In this document: positions 30,357 to 38,753 of the stretch, piece by piece | Numbering within the stretch: the stretch's first letter is position 1 | How the letters are laid out: each line of letters opens with the position of its first letter | Source: Micromonospora sp. WMMD882 | GTDB lineage: Bacteria; Actinomycetota; Actinomycetes; Mycobacteriales; Micromonosporaceae | Assembly: GCF_027497255.1 (NCBI RefSeq) | Contig: NZ_CP114903.1 | Location: forward strand, 2,356,001 to 2,420,000 | Length of the DNA: 64,000 nt | Direction of reading: 5' to 3' | The notes under the pieces: model-generated | What the model was told of the DNA's origin: nothing | What the model saw: only the letters and a program-made list of their open reading frames with translations | Database searches by the model: none | Program-made: the position numbers and the translations under genes

Positions 30357-32894
30357 GTGAGTCAGTCCGTTCATCAGCGGATCGCCGAGGAGATCGGCGT
30401 CACCGAACGTCAGGTACGCGCGGCCGTGGAGCTGCTCGACGGCGGGGCGACCGTGCCGTTCGTCGCCCGTTACCGCAAGGAGGCCACCGGCGCCCTCGAC
30501 GACGCCCAGTTGCGCACCCTGGAGGAGCGGCTGCGCTACCTGCGGGAGCTGGACGAGCGGCGGGCCGCCATCCTGGAGTCGGTCCGGGGGCAGGGCAAGC
30601 TCGACGACGCCCTGGAAGCGCAGATCATGGCGGCCGACTCCAAGGCCCGGCTGGAGGACATCTACCTGCCGTACAAGCCGAAACGGCGGACCCGGGCGCA
30701 GATCGCCCGCGAGGCCGGACTGGCGCCGCTGGCGGACGCGCTGCTGACCGACCCGACGCGGGACCCCCGGGAGCGGGCCGCCGGGTTCGTCGACCCGGAC
30801 AAGGGCGTGGCCGACCCGGCCGCCGCCCTGGAGGGGGCGCGGGCCATCCTGATCGAGCGGTTCGCCGAGGACGCCGACCTGATCGGCACGCTGCGCGAGC
30901 AGATGTGGTCGCGGGGCCGACTGGTCTCCCGGGTACGCGAAGGCCAGGAGACGGCCGGCGCGAAGTTCGCCGACTACTTCGACTTCGCCGAGCCGTACCC
31001 GAAGCTGCCCTCGCACCGCATCCTGGCGATGCTCCGCGGCGAGAAGGAGGGCGTCCTCGACCTGACCATGGACCCGGAGGCCGACGGCGACGCCGACGCC
31101 GTGGCCGCCGGCCCCACCCGGTACGAGGCGGCCATCGCCGGCCGGTTCGGCGTGCACGACCGGGGCCGCCCGGCCGACCGGTGGCTGGCCGACACGGTGC
31201 GCTGGGCCTGGCGTACCCGGATCCTGATCCATCTCGGCGCGGACCTGCGGACGCGGTTGTGGCAGGCGGCCGAGGAGGAGGCCGTCCGGGTCTTCGCGAC
31301 GAACCTGCGGGATCTGCTGCTCGCCGCGCCGGCCGGCGCCCGCCCCACCATGGGGCTGGACCCGGGGCTGCGCACCGGCGTCAAGGTGGCGGTGGTCGAC
31401 GGCACCGGCAAGGTGGTCGCCACCGACACGATCTATCCGCACGAGCCGCGCCGGCGGTGGGACGAGTCGGTCGCCACCCTCGCCAGGCTGGCCGCCGCGC
31501 ACGGCGTCGAGCTGGTCGCCATCGGCAACGGCACCGCCAGCCGGGAGACCGACAAGCTCGCCGCTGACCTGATCAAGCGGCATCCGGAGCTGACGCTGAC
31601 CAAGGTGATGGTGTCCGAGGCCGGCGCGTCGGTCTACTCCGCGTCCGCGTACGCCTCGCAGGAGCTGCCCGACCTGGACGTGTCGCTGCGTGGCGCGGTC
31701 TCCATCGCCCGCCGCCTCCAGGATCCGCTCGCCGAGCTGGTGAAGATCGACCCACGGTCGATCGGGGTCGGGCAGTACCAGCACGACCTGTCCGAGCTGA
31801 AGCTGTCCCGGTCGCTGGACGCGGTGGTGGAGGACTGCGTGAACGCGGTCGGGGTGGACGTCAACACCGCCTCCGCGCCGCTGCTGACCCGGGTGTCCGG
31901 CATCGGGGCGGGGCTGGCGGAGAACATCGTCCTGCACCGCGACGCCAACGGGCCGTTCCGCACCCGGGGCGAGCTGAAGAAGGTGGCCCGGCTCGGGCCG
32001 AAGGCGTTCGAGCAGTGCGCCGGCTTCCTGCGCATCCCCGGCGGCGACGACCCGCTCGACTCCTCCAGCGTGCACCCGGAGTCGTACCCGGTGGTGCGGC
32101 GGATCCTCGCGCACACCGGCTCCGACGTCCGGTCGCTGATCGGGCGCAGCGCCATCCTGCGCGGGCTGCGGGCCACCGACTTCGTCGACGACACCTTCGG
32201 ACTGCCCACCGTCACCGACATCCTCGCCGAGCTGGAGAAGCCCGGCCGTGACCCGCGTCCGGAGTTCCGGACGGCGACGTTCGTCGAGGGCGTGGAGAAG
32301 ATCGGCGACCTGGCCCCGGGCATGGTCCTGGAGGGCGTGGTTACCAACGTGGCGGCGTTCGGCGCGTTCGTCGACGTCGGCGTGCACCAGGACGGGCTGG
32401 TGCACGTGTCGGCGATGTCGCGCACCTTCGTCAGGGATCCCCGCGAGGTGGTGAAGTCCGGCGACGTGGTCCGGGTCAAGGTGCTCGACGTGGACGTGCC
32501 GCGCAAGCGCATCTCGTTGACCCTGCGGCTGGAGGACGAGTCCCCGGCCGGCGCCGGTGGCCGGGCGCCGGGCGACGGCGGCCGGCGGTCCGCGCCGGGC
32601 GGCAGTCCGCGCGGCGGACAGGGCGGCAACCCGCGTGGCGGACAGGGCAGCAGTCCGCGCGGCGGACAGGACGGCGACCCGCGTGGCGGACAGGGCAGCA
32701 GTCCGCGCGGCGGGCAGGGCGGCGACCCGCGTGGCGGGCAGGGCGGCGGCGCGGCGCGGGGGGACGACGGCCGGACGTCGCGCGGCGACCGGGGTGGCGC
32801 GCGTGGCGGCGGCCCGCAGCGGTCCGGGCGGCCCGCGGCCGCCCCGGCGAACAGCGAGATGGCCGAGGCCCTGCGCCGCGCCGGCCTGGCCTGA
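30357..32894 (+). CDS. tex: Tex-family RNA-binding transcription accessory protein
   Basis: An 845-residue protein with the Tex architecture: an N-terminal helical region, a YqgF/RuvX-like domain ([19 protein letters not shown] near 335), a helix-hairpin-helix region ([17 protein letters not shown]) and an S1 RNA-binding domain ([20 protein letters not shown] near 660). The final 100 residues are a Gly/Gln/Arg tail of SPRGGQG-type repeats not found in standard Tex. It binds nucleic acid and assists transcription or RNA stability. It starts with GTG 30357. Confidence 0.93.
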   Translation: MSQSVHQRIAEEIGVTERQVRAAVELLDGGATVPFVARYRKEATGALDDAQLRTLEERLRYLRELDERRAAILESVRGQGKLDDALEAQIMAADSKARLEDIYLPYKPKRRTRAQIAREAGLAPLADALLTDPTRDPRERAAGFVDPDKGVADPAAALEGARAILIERFAEDADLIGTLREQMWSRGRLVSRVREGQETAGAKFADYFDFAEPYPKLPSHRILAMLRGEKEGVLDLTMDPEADGDADAVAAGPTRYEAAIAGRFGVHDRGRPADRWLADTVRWAWRTRILIHLGADLRTRLWQAAEEEAVRVFATNLRDLLLAAPAGARPTMGLDPGLRTGVKVAVVDGTGKVVATDTIYPHEPRRRWDESVATLARLAAAHGVELVAIGNGTASRETDKLAADLIKRHPELTLTKVMVSEAGASVYSASAYASQELPDLDVSLRGAVSIARRLQDPLAELVKIDPRSIGVGQYQHDLSELKLSRSLDAVVEDCVNAVGVDVNTASAPLLTRVSGIGAGLAENIVLHRDANGPFRTRGELKKVARLGPKAFEQCAGFLRIPGGDDPLDSSSVHPESYPVVRRILAHTGSDVRSLIGRSAILRGLRATDFVDDTFGLPTVTDILAELEKPGRDPRPEFRTATFVEGVEKIGDLAPGMVLEGVVTNVAAFGAFVDVGVHQDGLVHVSAMSRTFVRDPREVVKSGDVVRVKVLDVDVPRKRISLTLRLEDESPAGAGGRAPGDGGRRSAPGGSPRGGQGGNPRGGQGSSPRGGQDGDPRGGQGSSPRGGQGGDPRGGQGGGAARGDDGRTSRGDRGGARGGGPQRSGRPAAAPANSEMAEALRRAGLA
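32590..32752. repeat. In-gene tandem repeat (RGGQG-type) at the end of tex
   Basis: A run of about 30-base units centred on CCGCGTGGCGGACAGGGC and CCGCGCGGCGGACAGGGC variants, encoding repeated PRGGQG blocks with alternating GSS and GDP/GNP spacers. The repeats remain in frame, so the tail length is likely to vary among strains. Confidence 0.8.
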
Positions 32895-32939
32895 GCGGCC
32901 CGGCCGGGGCCGGCGCCGGGCCGGGCGTACCGTGGCGGG

Positions 32940-33374
32940 GTGGACGCGGACGACGGGCGGGACTGGCGGGAGCAGCAGCGGCACGCGGTGCGGGCGCACG
33001 CCGAGGCGGACGCCCGGGCCCGCGCCGCCGAGCAGGCGACGGCGGCCGAGCTGGTCGCCGGCTTCGCGGCCGAGGCCACCCGGCGCGGTCTGCGGACCAC
33101 CCGGCTCACCGCGGTGTCCTACGACGGTCGCGGCCGTTACCGCACCGGGCTGACCGGGTGGTACGTCGACCGGGCCCGCACCCGGGCGGTCGACACCCGG
33201 GGCCGGTTCTATCTGCTGTCCGTGCCGCCCGGCGTGCGCTCCCGGTTGTTCGGCGCGACCCCGCCGCCGTCCCCGCCCCCGCTGGTGATCGGCCGGGGTG
33301 GCCGGGACGGCGAGTCCATGCCGCTGGCGGCGCTGCTCAGCCAGCGGCTGGCGGCCGGCGACGACTGGAGCTGA
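32940..33374 (+). CDS. Conserved hypothetical protein
   Basis: A 144-residue protein starting with GTG 32940, 45 bases after tex. The N-terminal third is a charged helix rich in Ala, Arg and Glu. The middle (RLTAVSYDGRGRYRTGLTGWYVDR) looks like a beta-hairpin, and a Pro-rich loop (PPPSPPPL) follows. There is no signal peptide or membrane helix and no recognisable catalytic motif. The last 38 bases overlap the convergent acetyltransferase gene. Function unknown. Confidence 0.65.
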   Translation: MDADDGRDWREQQRHAVRAHAEADARARAAEQATAAELVAGFAAEATRRGLRTTRLTAVSYDGRGRYRTGLTGWYVDRARTRAVDTRGRFYLLSVPPGVRSRLFGATPPPSPPPLVIGRGGRDGESMPLAALLSQRLAAGDDWS

Positions 33375-33984
33375 CCAGCGTGTAACAGTTCATCCGCCGC
33401 CCCTCCCGGGTGACGTAGGCACCGGCCAGGGTCCAGCCCGCCCGCCGGTAGAAGCGGTTCACCCGGTCGTTGTCGTCGGCGTCCGTGGTCAGGTAGGCGC
33501 TGGTCGCGCCGTGTTCGCACGCCGCGCGCCACCACCGCTCGATCAGCAACCTGCCGTGTCCGGCCTGCCCGGCCGTCGGGTCCACGCAGATGGACGCCAG
33601 CAGCGCCCCGTGCGCCGCGACCGGCACCGCGCCCCGGTGGGTGAGGCCGCGCAGGAGTCGCCACGCGGCGCGCGGATCCCGCAGCGCCCGCCCGACGACC
33701 GCACGGGCCAGCCACGGGCCACGGCGGCGCAGCAGCCGCCGGTAGAACCGGTCCGGCGCGACCGTGCCGACGACGACGCCGACGAGCCGACCGGTCCCGT
33801 CCCGGGAGACGACGGTCACCGCGTCGGGGTCGTGGGCGAACCCGGCGTAGAACTCCCGCAGGAACGGCTCACCCAGGCTGGACAGGAAGAACCCGGGGAA
33901 CGCCCGGCTGTGCAGCGCCGCCGCGGCCGGCACGTCCGTGGGACGGAGCGTGGCCACGGTGGCGGTCAGGACTGGCTCGGTCAT
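33337..33984 (-). CDS. GNAT-family N-acetyltransferase
   Basis: A 215-residue acetyltransferase. The acetyl-CoA motif A region is ICVDPTAGQAGHGRLLIE (near 130-147), followed by the motif B stretch TDADDNDRVNRFYRRAGW. The N-terminus (AFPGFFLSSLGEPFLREFY) is typical of GNAT enzymes found in polysaccharide loci. Its ATG overlaps the stop of the upstream GT4 gene (ATGA), so it probably acts in the same pathway, for example on an amino sugar. The acceptor is unknown. Confidence 0.85.
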   Translation of the reverse strand: MTEPVLTATVATLRPTDVPAAAALHSRAFPGFFLSSLGEPFLREFYAGFAHDPDAVTVVSRDGTGRLVGVVVGTVAPDRFYRRLLRRRGPWLARAVVGRALRDPRAAWRLLRGLTHRGAVPVAAHGALLASICVDPTAGQAGHGRLLIERWWRAACEHGATSAYLTTDADDNDRVNRFYRRAGWTLAGAYVTREGRRMNCYTLVSSSRRRPPAAG

Positions 33985-35222
33985 CGTCGCCTTCCGGTCT
34001 CCGCTGCCTCGTACAGCGCCCGCTCGACCCGCTCGACGCCGGTGGCCAGGGAGAGGCGCCTGTCGTAGTAGGTACGGCCGGCCCGCCCGAGCAGGTCGAG
34101 CTTCTCCCGGCCCAGCTCACAGATCTCGCGGAGGGCCTGGGCGATCGAGTCCACGTCCCCCGGGCGGGCGGTGATCCCCGCGCCGCTGTCCCGGGCGACG
34201 GTGGCGGCGTCCCCCTCCGCCGCGACCAGCAGGGCCCGCCCGGCGGCGAGAATCGTCTGGATCTTGCTCGGCATGGTGTACGCGGACATGCCACCGGGCC
34301 GCAGACTCACGTAGTGGGCGTCGCCGGCGGCCAGCACCGCCGGCATCCGTTCCCGGGGCACCTGTCCGAGGAACCGGATCCGGGTGGAACCGGCCGTCGC
34401 CGCCCGCTGCCGCAGCCGCTCCCCGGCGGTGCCGGAGCCGGCGATCAGGCACACCAACCGGGGATCGTCGACGCGGGCGACCGCGTCGATCAGCGGGTCG
34501 AGTCCCTGCGCCTCGCCGAGCGCGCCCGCGTACACCAGGACCACCTGGTCGTCCCGGACGCCCAGCTCCGTCCGTAGCTCGGCGGGGCGGGCCGGCGGGG
34601 TCTCGTCCGCCCACAGGGGAATGTGCACCAGCTTCCCGGCCGGCACCCCGCGGCGGGCCAGCAGCTCACCTGCGCCGGGCGAGACGTGTGCCACCCGGGC
34701 GGCGCTGCGGTACATCGCGGCGCACCAGCCGGTCATGCCCCGCTCGGCGACCCGCGACACCGGCCCGCCACCGAGGAAGCCGCTCGCCGCCGCGCTGTCC
34801 GGCCAGACGTCCAGCACGTGCAGCAGCACCGGCACCCGGTGGACGTAGCGGGCGTACCACATCGGCAGGGCCACCGTGATCGGCGAGTTGCACACCCAGA
34901 GCACGTCGAGCCCCCGGAACACGTCGGCGCCGGAGGCGAGCGCCGACGCGGCGAAGGAGCCGTAGTTCGCCAGCCGTCGGGGCGCGGACCGGTCGTGGCT
35001 GGGGTAGAGGGCGACCCGGCGGACCCGCACCCCGTCCCGGGTCTCGTCCAACCGGCGGCTGATCCGGTAGCCGGGGGCCAGCCGCCCGCCGGGGTAGTTG
35101 GGGAATCCGGTGAGCACCCGGACGTCGTGGCCCCGGCCGACCAGGCCACGGGCGAGCATCCCGGCGAGCGCGGCCGGCCCCGGCTCGGGGTCGAACCACT
35201 GGGTGAGCAGACCTACGTGCAT
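33981..35222 (-). CDS. GT4-family glycosyltransferase (WbuB-like)
   Basis: A 413-residue GT-B retaining glycosyltransferase. The N-terminus (MHVGLLTQWFDPEPGPAA) and PNYPGGRLAPGY are typical of WbuB-like enzymes that add an amino sugar to a lipid-linked acceptor. The C-terminal nucleotide-binding half carries LVYAGALGEAQGLDPLI and the PSKIQTILAAGRALLV stretch. No membrane helix is evident, so it works at the cytoplasmic face. It is the first gene of a minus-strand pair with the GNAT gene, divergent from the aminotransferase/PGT operon. Confidence 0.88.
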   Translation of the reverse strand: MHVGLLTQWFDPEPGPAALAGMLARGLVGRGHDVRVLTGFPNYPGGRLAPGYRISRRLDETRDGVRVRRVALYPSHDRSAPRRLANYGSFAASALASGADVFRGLDVLWVCNSPITVALPMWYARYVHRVPVLLHVLDVWPDSAAASGFLGGGPVSRVAERGMTGWCAAMYRSAARVAHVSPGAGELLARRGVPAGKLVHIPLWADETPPARPAELRTELGVRDDQVVLVYAGALGEAQGLDPLIDAVARVDDPRLVCLIAGSGTAGERLRQRAATAGSTRIRFLGQVPRERMPAVLAAGDAHYVSLRPGGMSAYTMPSKIQTILAAGRALLVAAEGDAATVARDSGAGITARPGDVDSIAQALREICELGREKLDLLGRAGRTYYDRRLSLATGVERVERALYEAAETGRRR

Positions 35223-35279
35223 GTGGCTGGCTCCACTCCGCTGACGAGAACGCGCCCGGAACTAATCCGGCAATCCACA

Positions 35280-35294
35280 CTTTAGACACTAAAG
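35280..35294. promoter_or_regulatory. Perfect palindrome between divergent polysaccharide genes
   Basis: CTTTAG-ACA-CTAAAG is a perfect 6-3-6 inverted repeat inside an AT-rich 144-base gap between the GT4 gene (starts 35222) and the aminotransferase gene (starts 35367). The location suggests a regulator site serving both directions. A strong ribosome site (AAGGAGGT, near 35356) precedes the aminotransferase GTG. Confidence 0.5.
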
Positions 35295-35366
35295 CCACAT
35301 GAACAGATTATCCTGACCAACGGCAGTTAGGGAGAAACTACCCAATTCTGGAGCAAGGAGGTCCGC

Positions 35367-36521
35367 GTGTCCGACCGATTCCTTCCGTTCGCCCTGCCGG
35401 ACATCGGGCCGGGTGAGATCGACGCGGTCACGTCGGCGCTCCGGTCCGGGTGGCTCTCCAGCGGTCCGCTGGTGCAGGAGTTCGAGCGGCGCTTCGCCCG
35501 ACATTGCGGCGCGGACGTCACCGCGGTGGCGGTGAACTCCGCGACCGCCGGCCTGCACCTGGCGCTGGAGGCGCTCGGCATCGGCCCCGGCGCGGAGGTG
35601 CTCGTGCCGACCTGGACGTTCACCGCCACCGCCGAGGTCGTCGTCCACGTCGGCGCGACGCCGGTGCTGGTCGACGTCGAGCCCGAGACGCTCACCATCG
35701 ACCTCGCCGACGCCGCCCGGAAGGTCACCGACCGCACCGCCGCGGTCCTGCCCGTACACTTCGCCGGCCGGCCGGTCGACGCCGCCGCCCTGGCCGGGTT
35801 CGCCCATGCCCACGGGCTCGTCGTGGTGGAGGACGCCGCGCACGCCTTTCCGGCGGCCAGCGCCGGGGTGCCGATCGGCGCGGGGGCGAGCGCCGCCACG
35901 GTGTTCAGCTTCTACGCCACCAAGACCATCACCACCGGAGACGGCGGGATGCTGGTCACCCGGAACCCGGAGCTGGCCCGCCGGGCCCGCGTCATGCGGC
36001 TGCACGGCTTCGACCGGGACGGCTTCGACAGGTACCGCAGCCCCCGCCCGGCCTGGCACTACGACGTCGTCGACGCCGGCTACAAGTACAACCTCACCGA
36101 CCCCGCCGCCGCCCTCGGCCTGGCGCAACTCGACCGGGCCGAGACGATGCGACGACGCCGCGAGGAGATCGCCGGGCACTACCGGGAGGCGTTCGCGTCG
36201 CTGCCGCTCGATCTGCCCCTGCCGGCCGCCGACGGGGACCAGCACGCCTGGCACCTGTTCGTGGCCCGGCTCCGCCCCGGGGCCCCGGTCGGACGCGACG
36301 AGTTCATCGCCGAACTGGCCCACCTGGGCGTGGCGTGCAGCGTGCACTTCATCCCACTGCACCGGCACACCCACTGGCGCACCCGCTACTGGCTCACCGA
36401 CGAGATGTTCCCGGTGGCCAGCCGGGAGTTCGAGCGGGTGGTCAGCCTGCCGCTCTACTCGGCGATGACCGACGAGCAGGTCACGCTCGTGATCCGTACC
36501 GTGCAGAAGGTGTTGCAGTGA
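35367..36521 (+). CDS. DegT/DnrJ/EryC1/StrS family sugar aminotransferase
   Basis: A 384-residue PLP enzyme that converts a keto-sugar nucleotide to an amino sugar. The Schiff-base lysine is Lys186 (FYATKTITTGDGG) and Asp156 (VVEDAAHAF) should hold the pyridine nitrogen. LHGFDRDGFDRY and the YKYNLTDPAAALGLAQ segment are typical of this family. It starts with GTG behind AAGGAGGT. The stop overlaps the start of the PGT gene, so a WbpE/PglE-type amino-sugar step is likely to supply the initiating residue; this is inference. Confidence 0.88.
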   Translation: MSDRFLPFALPDIGPGEIDAVTSALRSGWLSSGPLVQEFERRFARHCGADVTAVAVNSATAGLHLALEALGIGPGAEVLVPTWTFTATAEVVVHVGATPVLVDVEPETLTIDLADAARKVTDRTAAVLPVHFAGRPVDAAALAGFAHAHGLVVVEDAAHAFPAASAGVPIGAGASAATVFSFYATKTITTGDGGMLVTRNPELARRARVMRLHGFDRDGFDRYRSPRPAWHYDVVDAGYKYNLTDPAAALGLAQLDRAETMRRRREEIAGHYREAFASLPLDLPLPAADGDQHAWHLFVARLRPGAPVGRDEFIAELAHLGVACSVHFIPLHRHTHWRTRYWLTDEMFPVASREFERVVSLPLYSAMTDEQVTLVIRTVQKVLQ

Positions 36522-37105
36522 CCAAACGTGTCTTCGACGTCGCGGTCGCGGCGGTGGCGCTGCTGCTCTGTTCCCCGCTGCTGCTGCTGATCGCTCTCGC
36601 CGTCCGGTTGGAGGACGGCGGTCCGGCGCTGTTCCGTCAGGAGCGGGCCGGTCGGCACGGCCGGCCCTTCCGGATCCACAAGTTCCGCACCATGCGGGTG
36701 GCCCCGGGCGCCGCGGTCACCTCGGACAACGACGACCGGATCACCAGGGTCGGCCGCTTCCTGCGTGGTAGCAAACTGGACGAGCTTCCCCAGTTCTACG
36801 ACGTGCTGGTGGGGCACATGAGCCTGGTCGGGCCCCGCCCCGAGGTCCGCCGCTACGTGGCGTCCTGGCCGCCGCCGGCCCGTCGTCGGATCCTGTCGGT
36901 CCGGCCCGGGATCACCGACCCCGCCGCCATCACCTACCGGAACGAGTCCGCCGAGCTGGCCGCCGTGGCCCGACCGGAGGAGTACTACCTCTCCGTCGTG
37001 CTGCCCCGGAAGGTCGAGATGTACCTGCGGTACGTCGAGACCCGCAGCTTCCTGGGGGACCTGCGGATCCTGGTCCACACCGTCCGGGCCGTACTGATCA
37101 GGTGA
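36518..37105 (+). CDS. PglC-like monotopic phosphoglycosyl transferase
   Basis: A 195-residue initiating enzyme that transfers a phospho-sugar from a UDP-sugar to undecaprenyl phosphate. A re-entrant N-terminal helix (FDVAVAAVALLLCSPLLLL) is followed by HKFRTM, then SKLDELPQFYDVLVG, HMSLVGPRPEVRRY and VRPGITDPA. The size is that of the minimal PglC type without the extra WbaP/WcaJ membrane domains. The GTG start overlaps the aminotransferase stop (GTGA). It probably commits the first sugar of the repeat unit. Confidence 0.9.
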   Translation: MTKRVFDVAVAAVALLLCSPLLLLIALAVRLEDGGPALFRQERAGRHGRPFRIHKFRTMRVAPGAAVTSDNDDRITRVGRFLRGSKLDELPQFYDVLVGHMSLVGPRPEVRRYVASWPPPARRRILSVRPGITDPAAITYRNESAELAAVARPEEYYLSVVLPRKVEMYLRYVETRSFLGDLRILVHTVRAVLIR

Positions 37106-37131
37106 CCGCCCCGGCTCGCCGAAGCCACCAT

Positions 37132-37167
37132 CGGCCCCGCCCTCGGCAACAACCGGAGGCGGGGCCG
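37132..37167. terminator. Bidirectional hairpin terminator
   Basis: CGGCCCCGCCCTCGG (37132-37146) pairs with CCGGAGGCGGGGCCG (37153-37167) around a CAACAA loop. It lies midway between two convergent genes, the PGT gene ending at 37105 and the dehydrogenase ending at 37179. Confidence 0.75.
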
Positions 37168-37178
37168 GAGGCTTGCGC

Positions 37179-38441
37179 TCAGAGGCGTTCGACCGTCGGG
37201 CCGACGCACCGGTCGCGGGCGTCGAAGACGTACCGGGCGTGCCGGGCGACCAGGTCGTAGTCGAAGACGTCGTGGTCGGTGACCACCACCACCGCGTCCG
37301 CCGCGCGCACCTCCTGTTCGGTAAGCGGCACGACCAGCACCCCGGTGGGGATCTGGTGCGACTCGGCGTACGGCTCCACCGCACGGACGTCCGCGCCGAG
37401 ACCGCACAGCCGTTGCGCCACGTCCAACGCCGGGGAGTCACGCAGATCCCCGGTGTTCTTCTTGTAGGAGAGGCCCAGCAGGAGCAGCCGGGCGCCGTTG
37501 ACGGCACGACCGCTGCGGTTGAGCCCGGCCATGATCCGTGCCGTCACGTGCGCCGGCATCTCGTGGTTGACGTCGTTGGCCAGCTCGATGAACCGGAACT
37601 GCCGGCCGAGACGGCGCTTGACCTGCCAGGAAAGGTAACAAGGGTCGACCGGCAGACAGTGCCCGCCCACTCCCGGCCCGGGCCGGAACGGCATGAACCC
37701 GAACGGCTTCGTCCCAGCGGCGTCGATGGCCTGCCACACGTCGATTCCGAGTTCGTGGGAGAGCATCGTCAACTCGTTGATCAAAGCGATGTTCACCTGT
37801 CGGAAGGTGTTCTCGATCAGTTTGGTCAGCTCGGCGACCTGGGTGGACCCGACCGGGACGGTGCGGTCGACCAGGCGTCGGTAGAAGGTGTCGGCCCGCT
37901 CCAACGAGACCGGGTCGACGCCCGAGATCACCTTGGGGGTGTTCTCCAACCGCCAGACCGGATTGCCCGGGTCGATCCGTTCCGGGCTGTAGCCCAGGTG
38001 GAAGTCGGCGGGGCTGCGCAGCCCGCTCACCGACTCCAGCAGTGGACGCAACAGCTCCTCCGTGGTGCCCGGGTAGGTCGTCGACTCCAGCACCACCAGA
38101 CAGCCCGGGCGCAGGTACGGGCCGATGCCGACGCCAGCCTGCTCCACGTGACTCAGGTCGGGGACGCCGTTGCGCAACGGCGTCGGCACCGTGATCACAC
38201 AGACGTCGAACCCCTCCGCGTCGGCGTAATCGGTGGTGGGGTGGTACCGGCCGCTGCCCAACGCGCGCCCCAGCCGGTCCGCGGGAACGTCCTCCACGAA
38301 CGACTCGCCTGCGACCAACCGCTTGACCCGGTACGAGTCGGTGTCCAGGCCGGTCACGTCCAGGCCCGCCTCGACGGCTCGCATGGCCAACGGAAGACCC
38401 ACATATCCCTGGCCGATCACGACCAGCTTCTCCGCTCTCAC
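37179..38441 (-). CDS. UDP-sugar dehydrogenase (WbpA/UDP-GlcNAc 6-dehydrogenase-like)
   Basis: A 420-residue UDP-glucose/GDP-mannose dehydrogenase-family enzyme that oxidises C6 of a UDP-sugar to the uronic acid with two NAD+. The Rossmann motif is VVIGQGYVGLPLA (7-19). Cys262 in GVGGHCLPVDPCYL is the catalytic cysteine. YSPERIDPGN is the motif of the UDP-N-acetylglucosamine dehydrogenase branch rather than of the glucose branch. The product may be UDP-GlcNAcA, a precursor for the surface polysaccharide. Divergent from the AsnB-like gene. Confidence 0.88.
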   Translation of the reverse strand: MRAEKLVVIGQGYVGLPLAMRAVEAGLDVTGLDTDSYRVKRLVAGESFVEDVPADRLGRALGSGRYHPTTDYADAEGFDVCVITVPTPLRNGVPDLSHVEQAGVGIGPYLRPGCLVVLESTTYPGTTEELLRPLLESVSGLRSPADFHLGYSPERIDPGNPVWRLENTPKVISGVDPVSLERADTFYRRLVDRTVPVGSTQVAELTKLIENTFRQVNIALINELTMLSHELGIDVWQAIDAAGTKPFGFMPFRPGPGVGGHCLPVDPCYLSWQVKRRLGRQFRFIELANDVNHEMPAHVTARIMAGLNRSGRAVNGARLLLLGLSYKKNTGDLRDSPALDVAQRLCGLGADVRAVEPYAESHQIPTGVLVVPLTEQEVRAADAVVVVTDHDVFDYDLVARHARYVFDARDRCVGPTVERL

Positions 38442-38753
38442 CCGTACTCCTGACTGGGAAGGAACTCTTTCCCAAGAGGCTAGGTGGACATTCGGGATAA
38501 AAGGCTTGATTGGCTATATTCTGGCAAGCGCCGGGTGGCGTGATGGCCAGGGCAGGCCGGCACGTGGACCGACGTGACCCCGCGGTGGGCCACCGAGGTG
38601 AACGTGGAAGCCGGACGACGGCACCGGCGCGCGATACAACGATGTCGTGGCCACCGCCCTCGGGTCACCGGGAGGGGCACTGTCCACCGAGCATCCCGCG
38701 ATCGCACGACAAGCCGTGCACCGGTGACCGACCGGTGTCGAAAGGAATCGACG
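38442..38753. other. 312-base AT-shifted intergenic region
   Basis: The gap between the divergent dehydrogenase and AsnB-like genes has no supported gene. It contains an AT-rich stretch (GGGATAAAAGGCTTGATTGG and then CTATATTCTGG, near 38494-38523) that looks like a promoter region, more likely for the dehydrogenase. AAGGA at about 38741-38745 is the ribosome site for ATG 38754. Short open frames across it are composition artefacts. Confidence 0.5.

Noticed and set aside
30357..32999. Long minus-strand open frame upstream of dgt across tex
   Set aside because: The dgt-like part is only the 28728-30239 segment. The remainder is antisense to tex and of low complexity.
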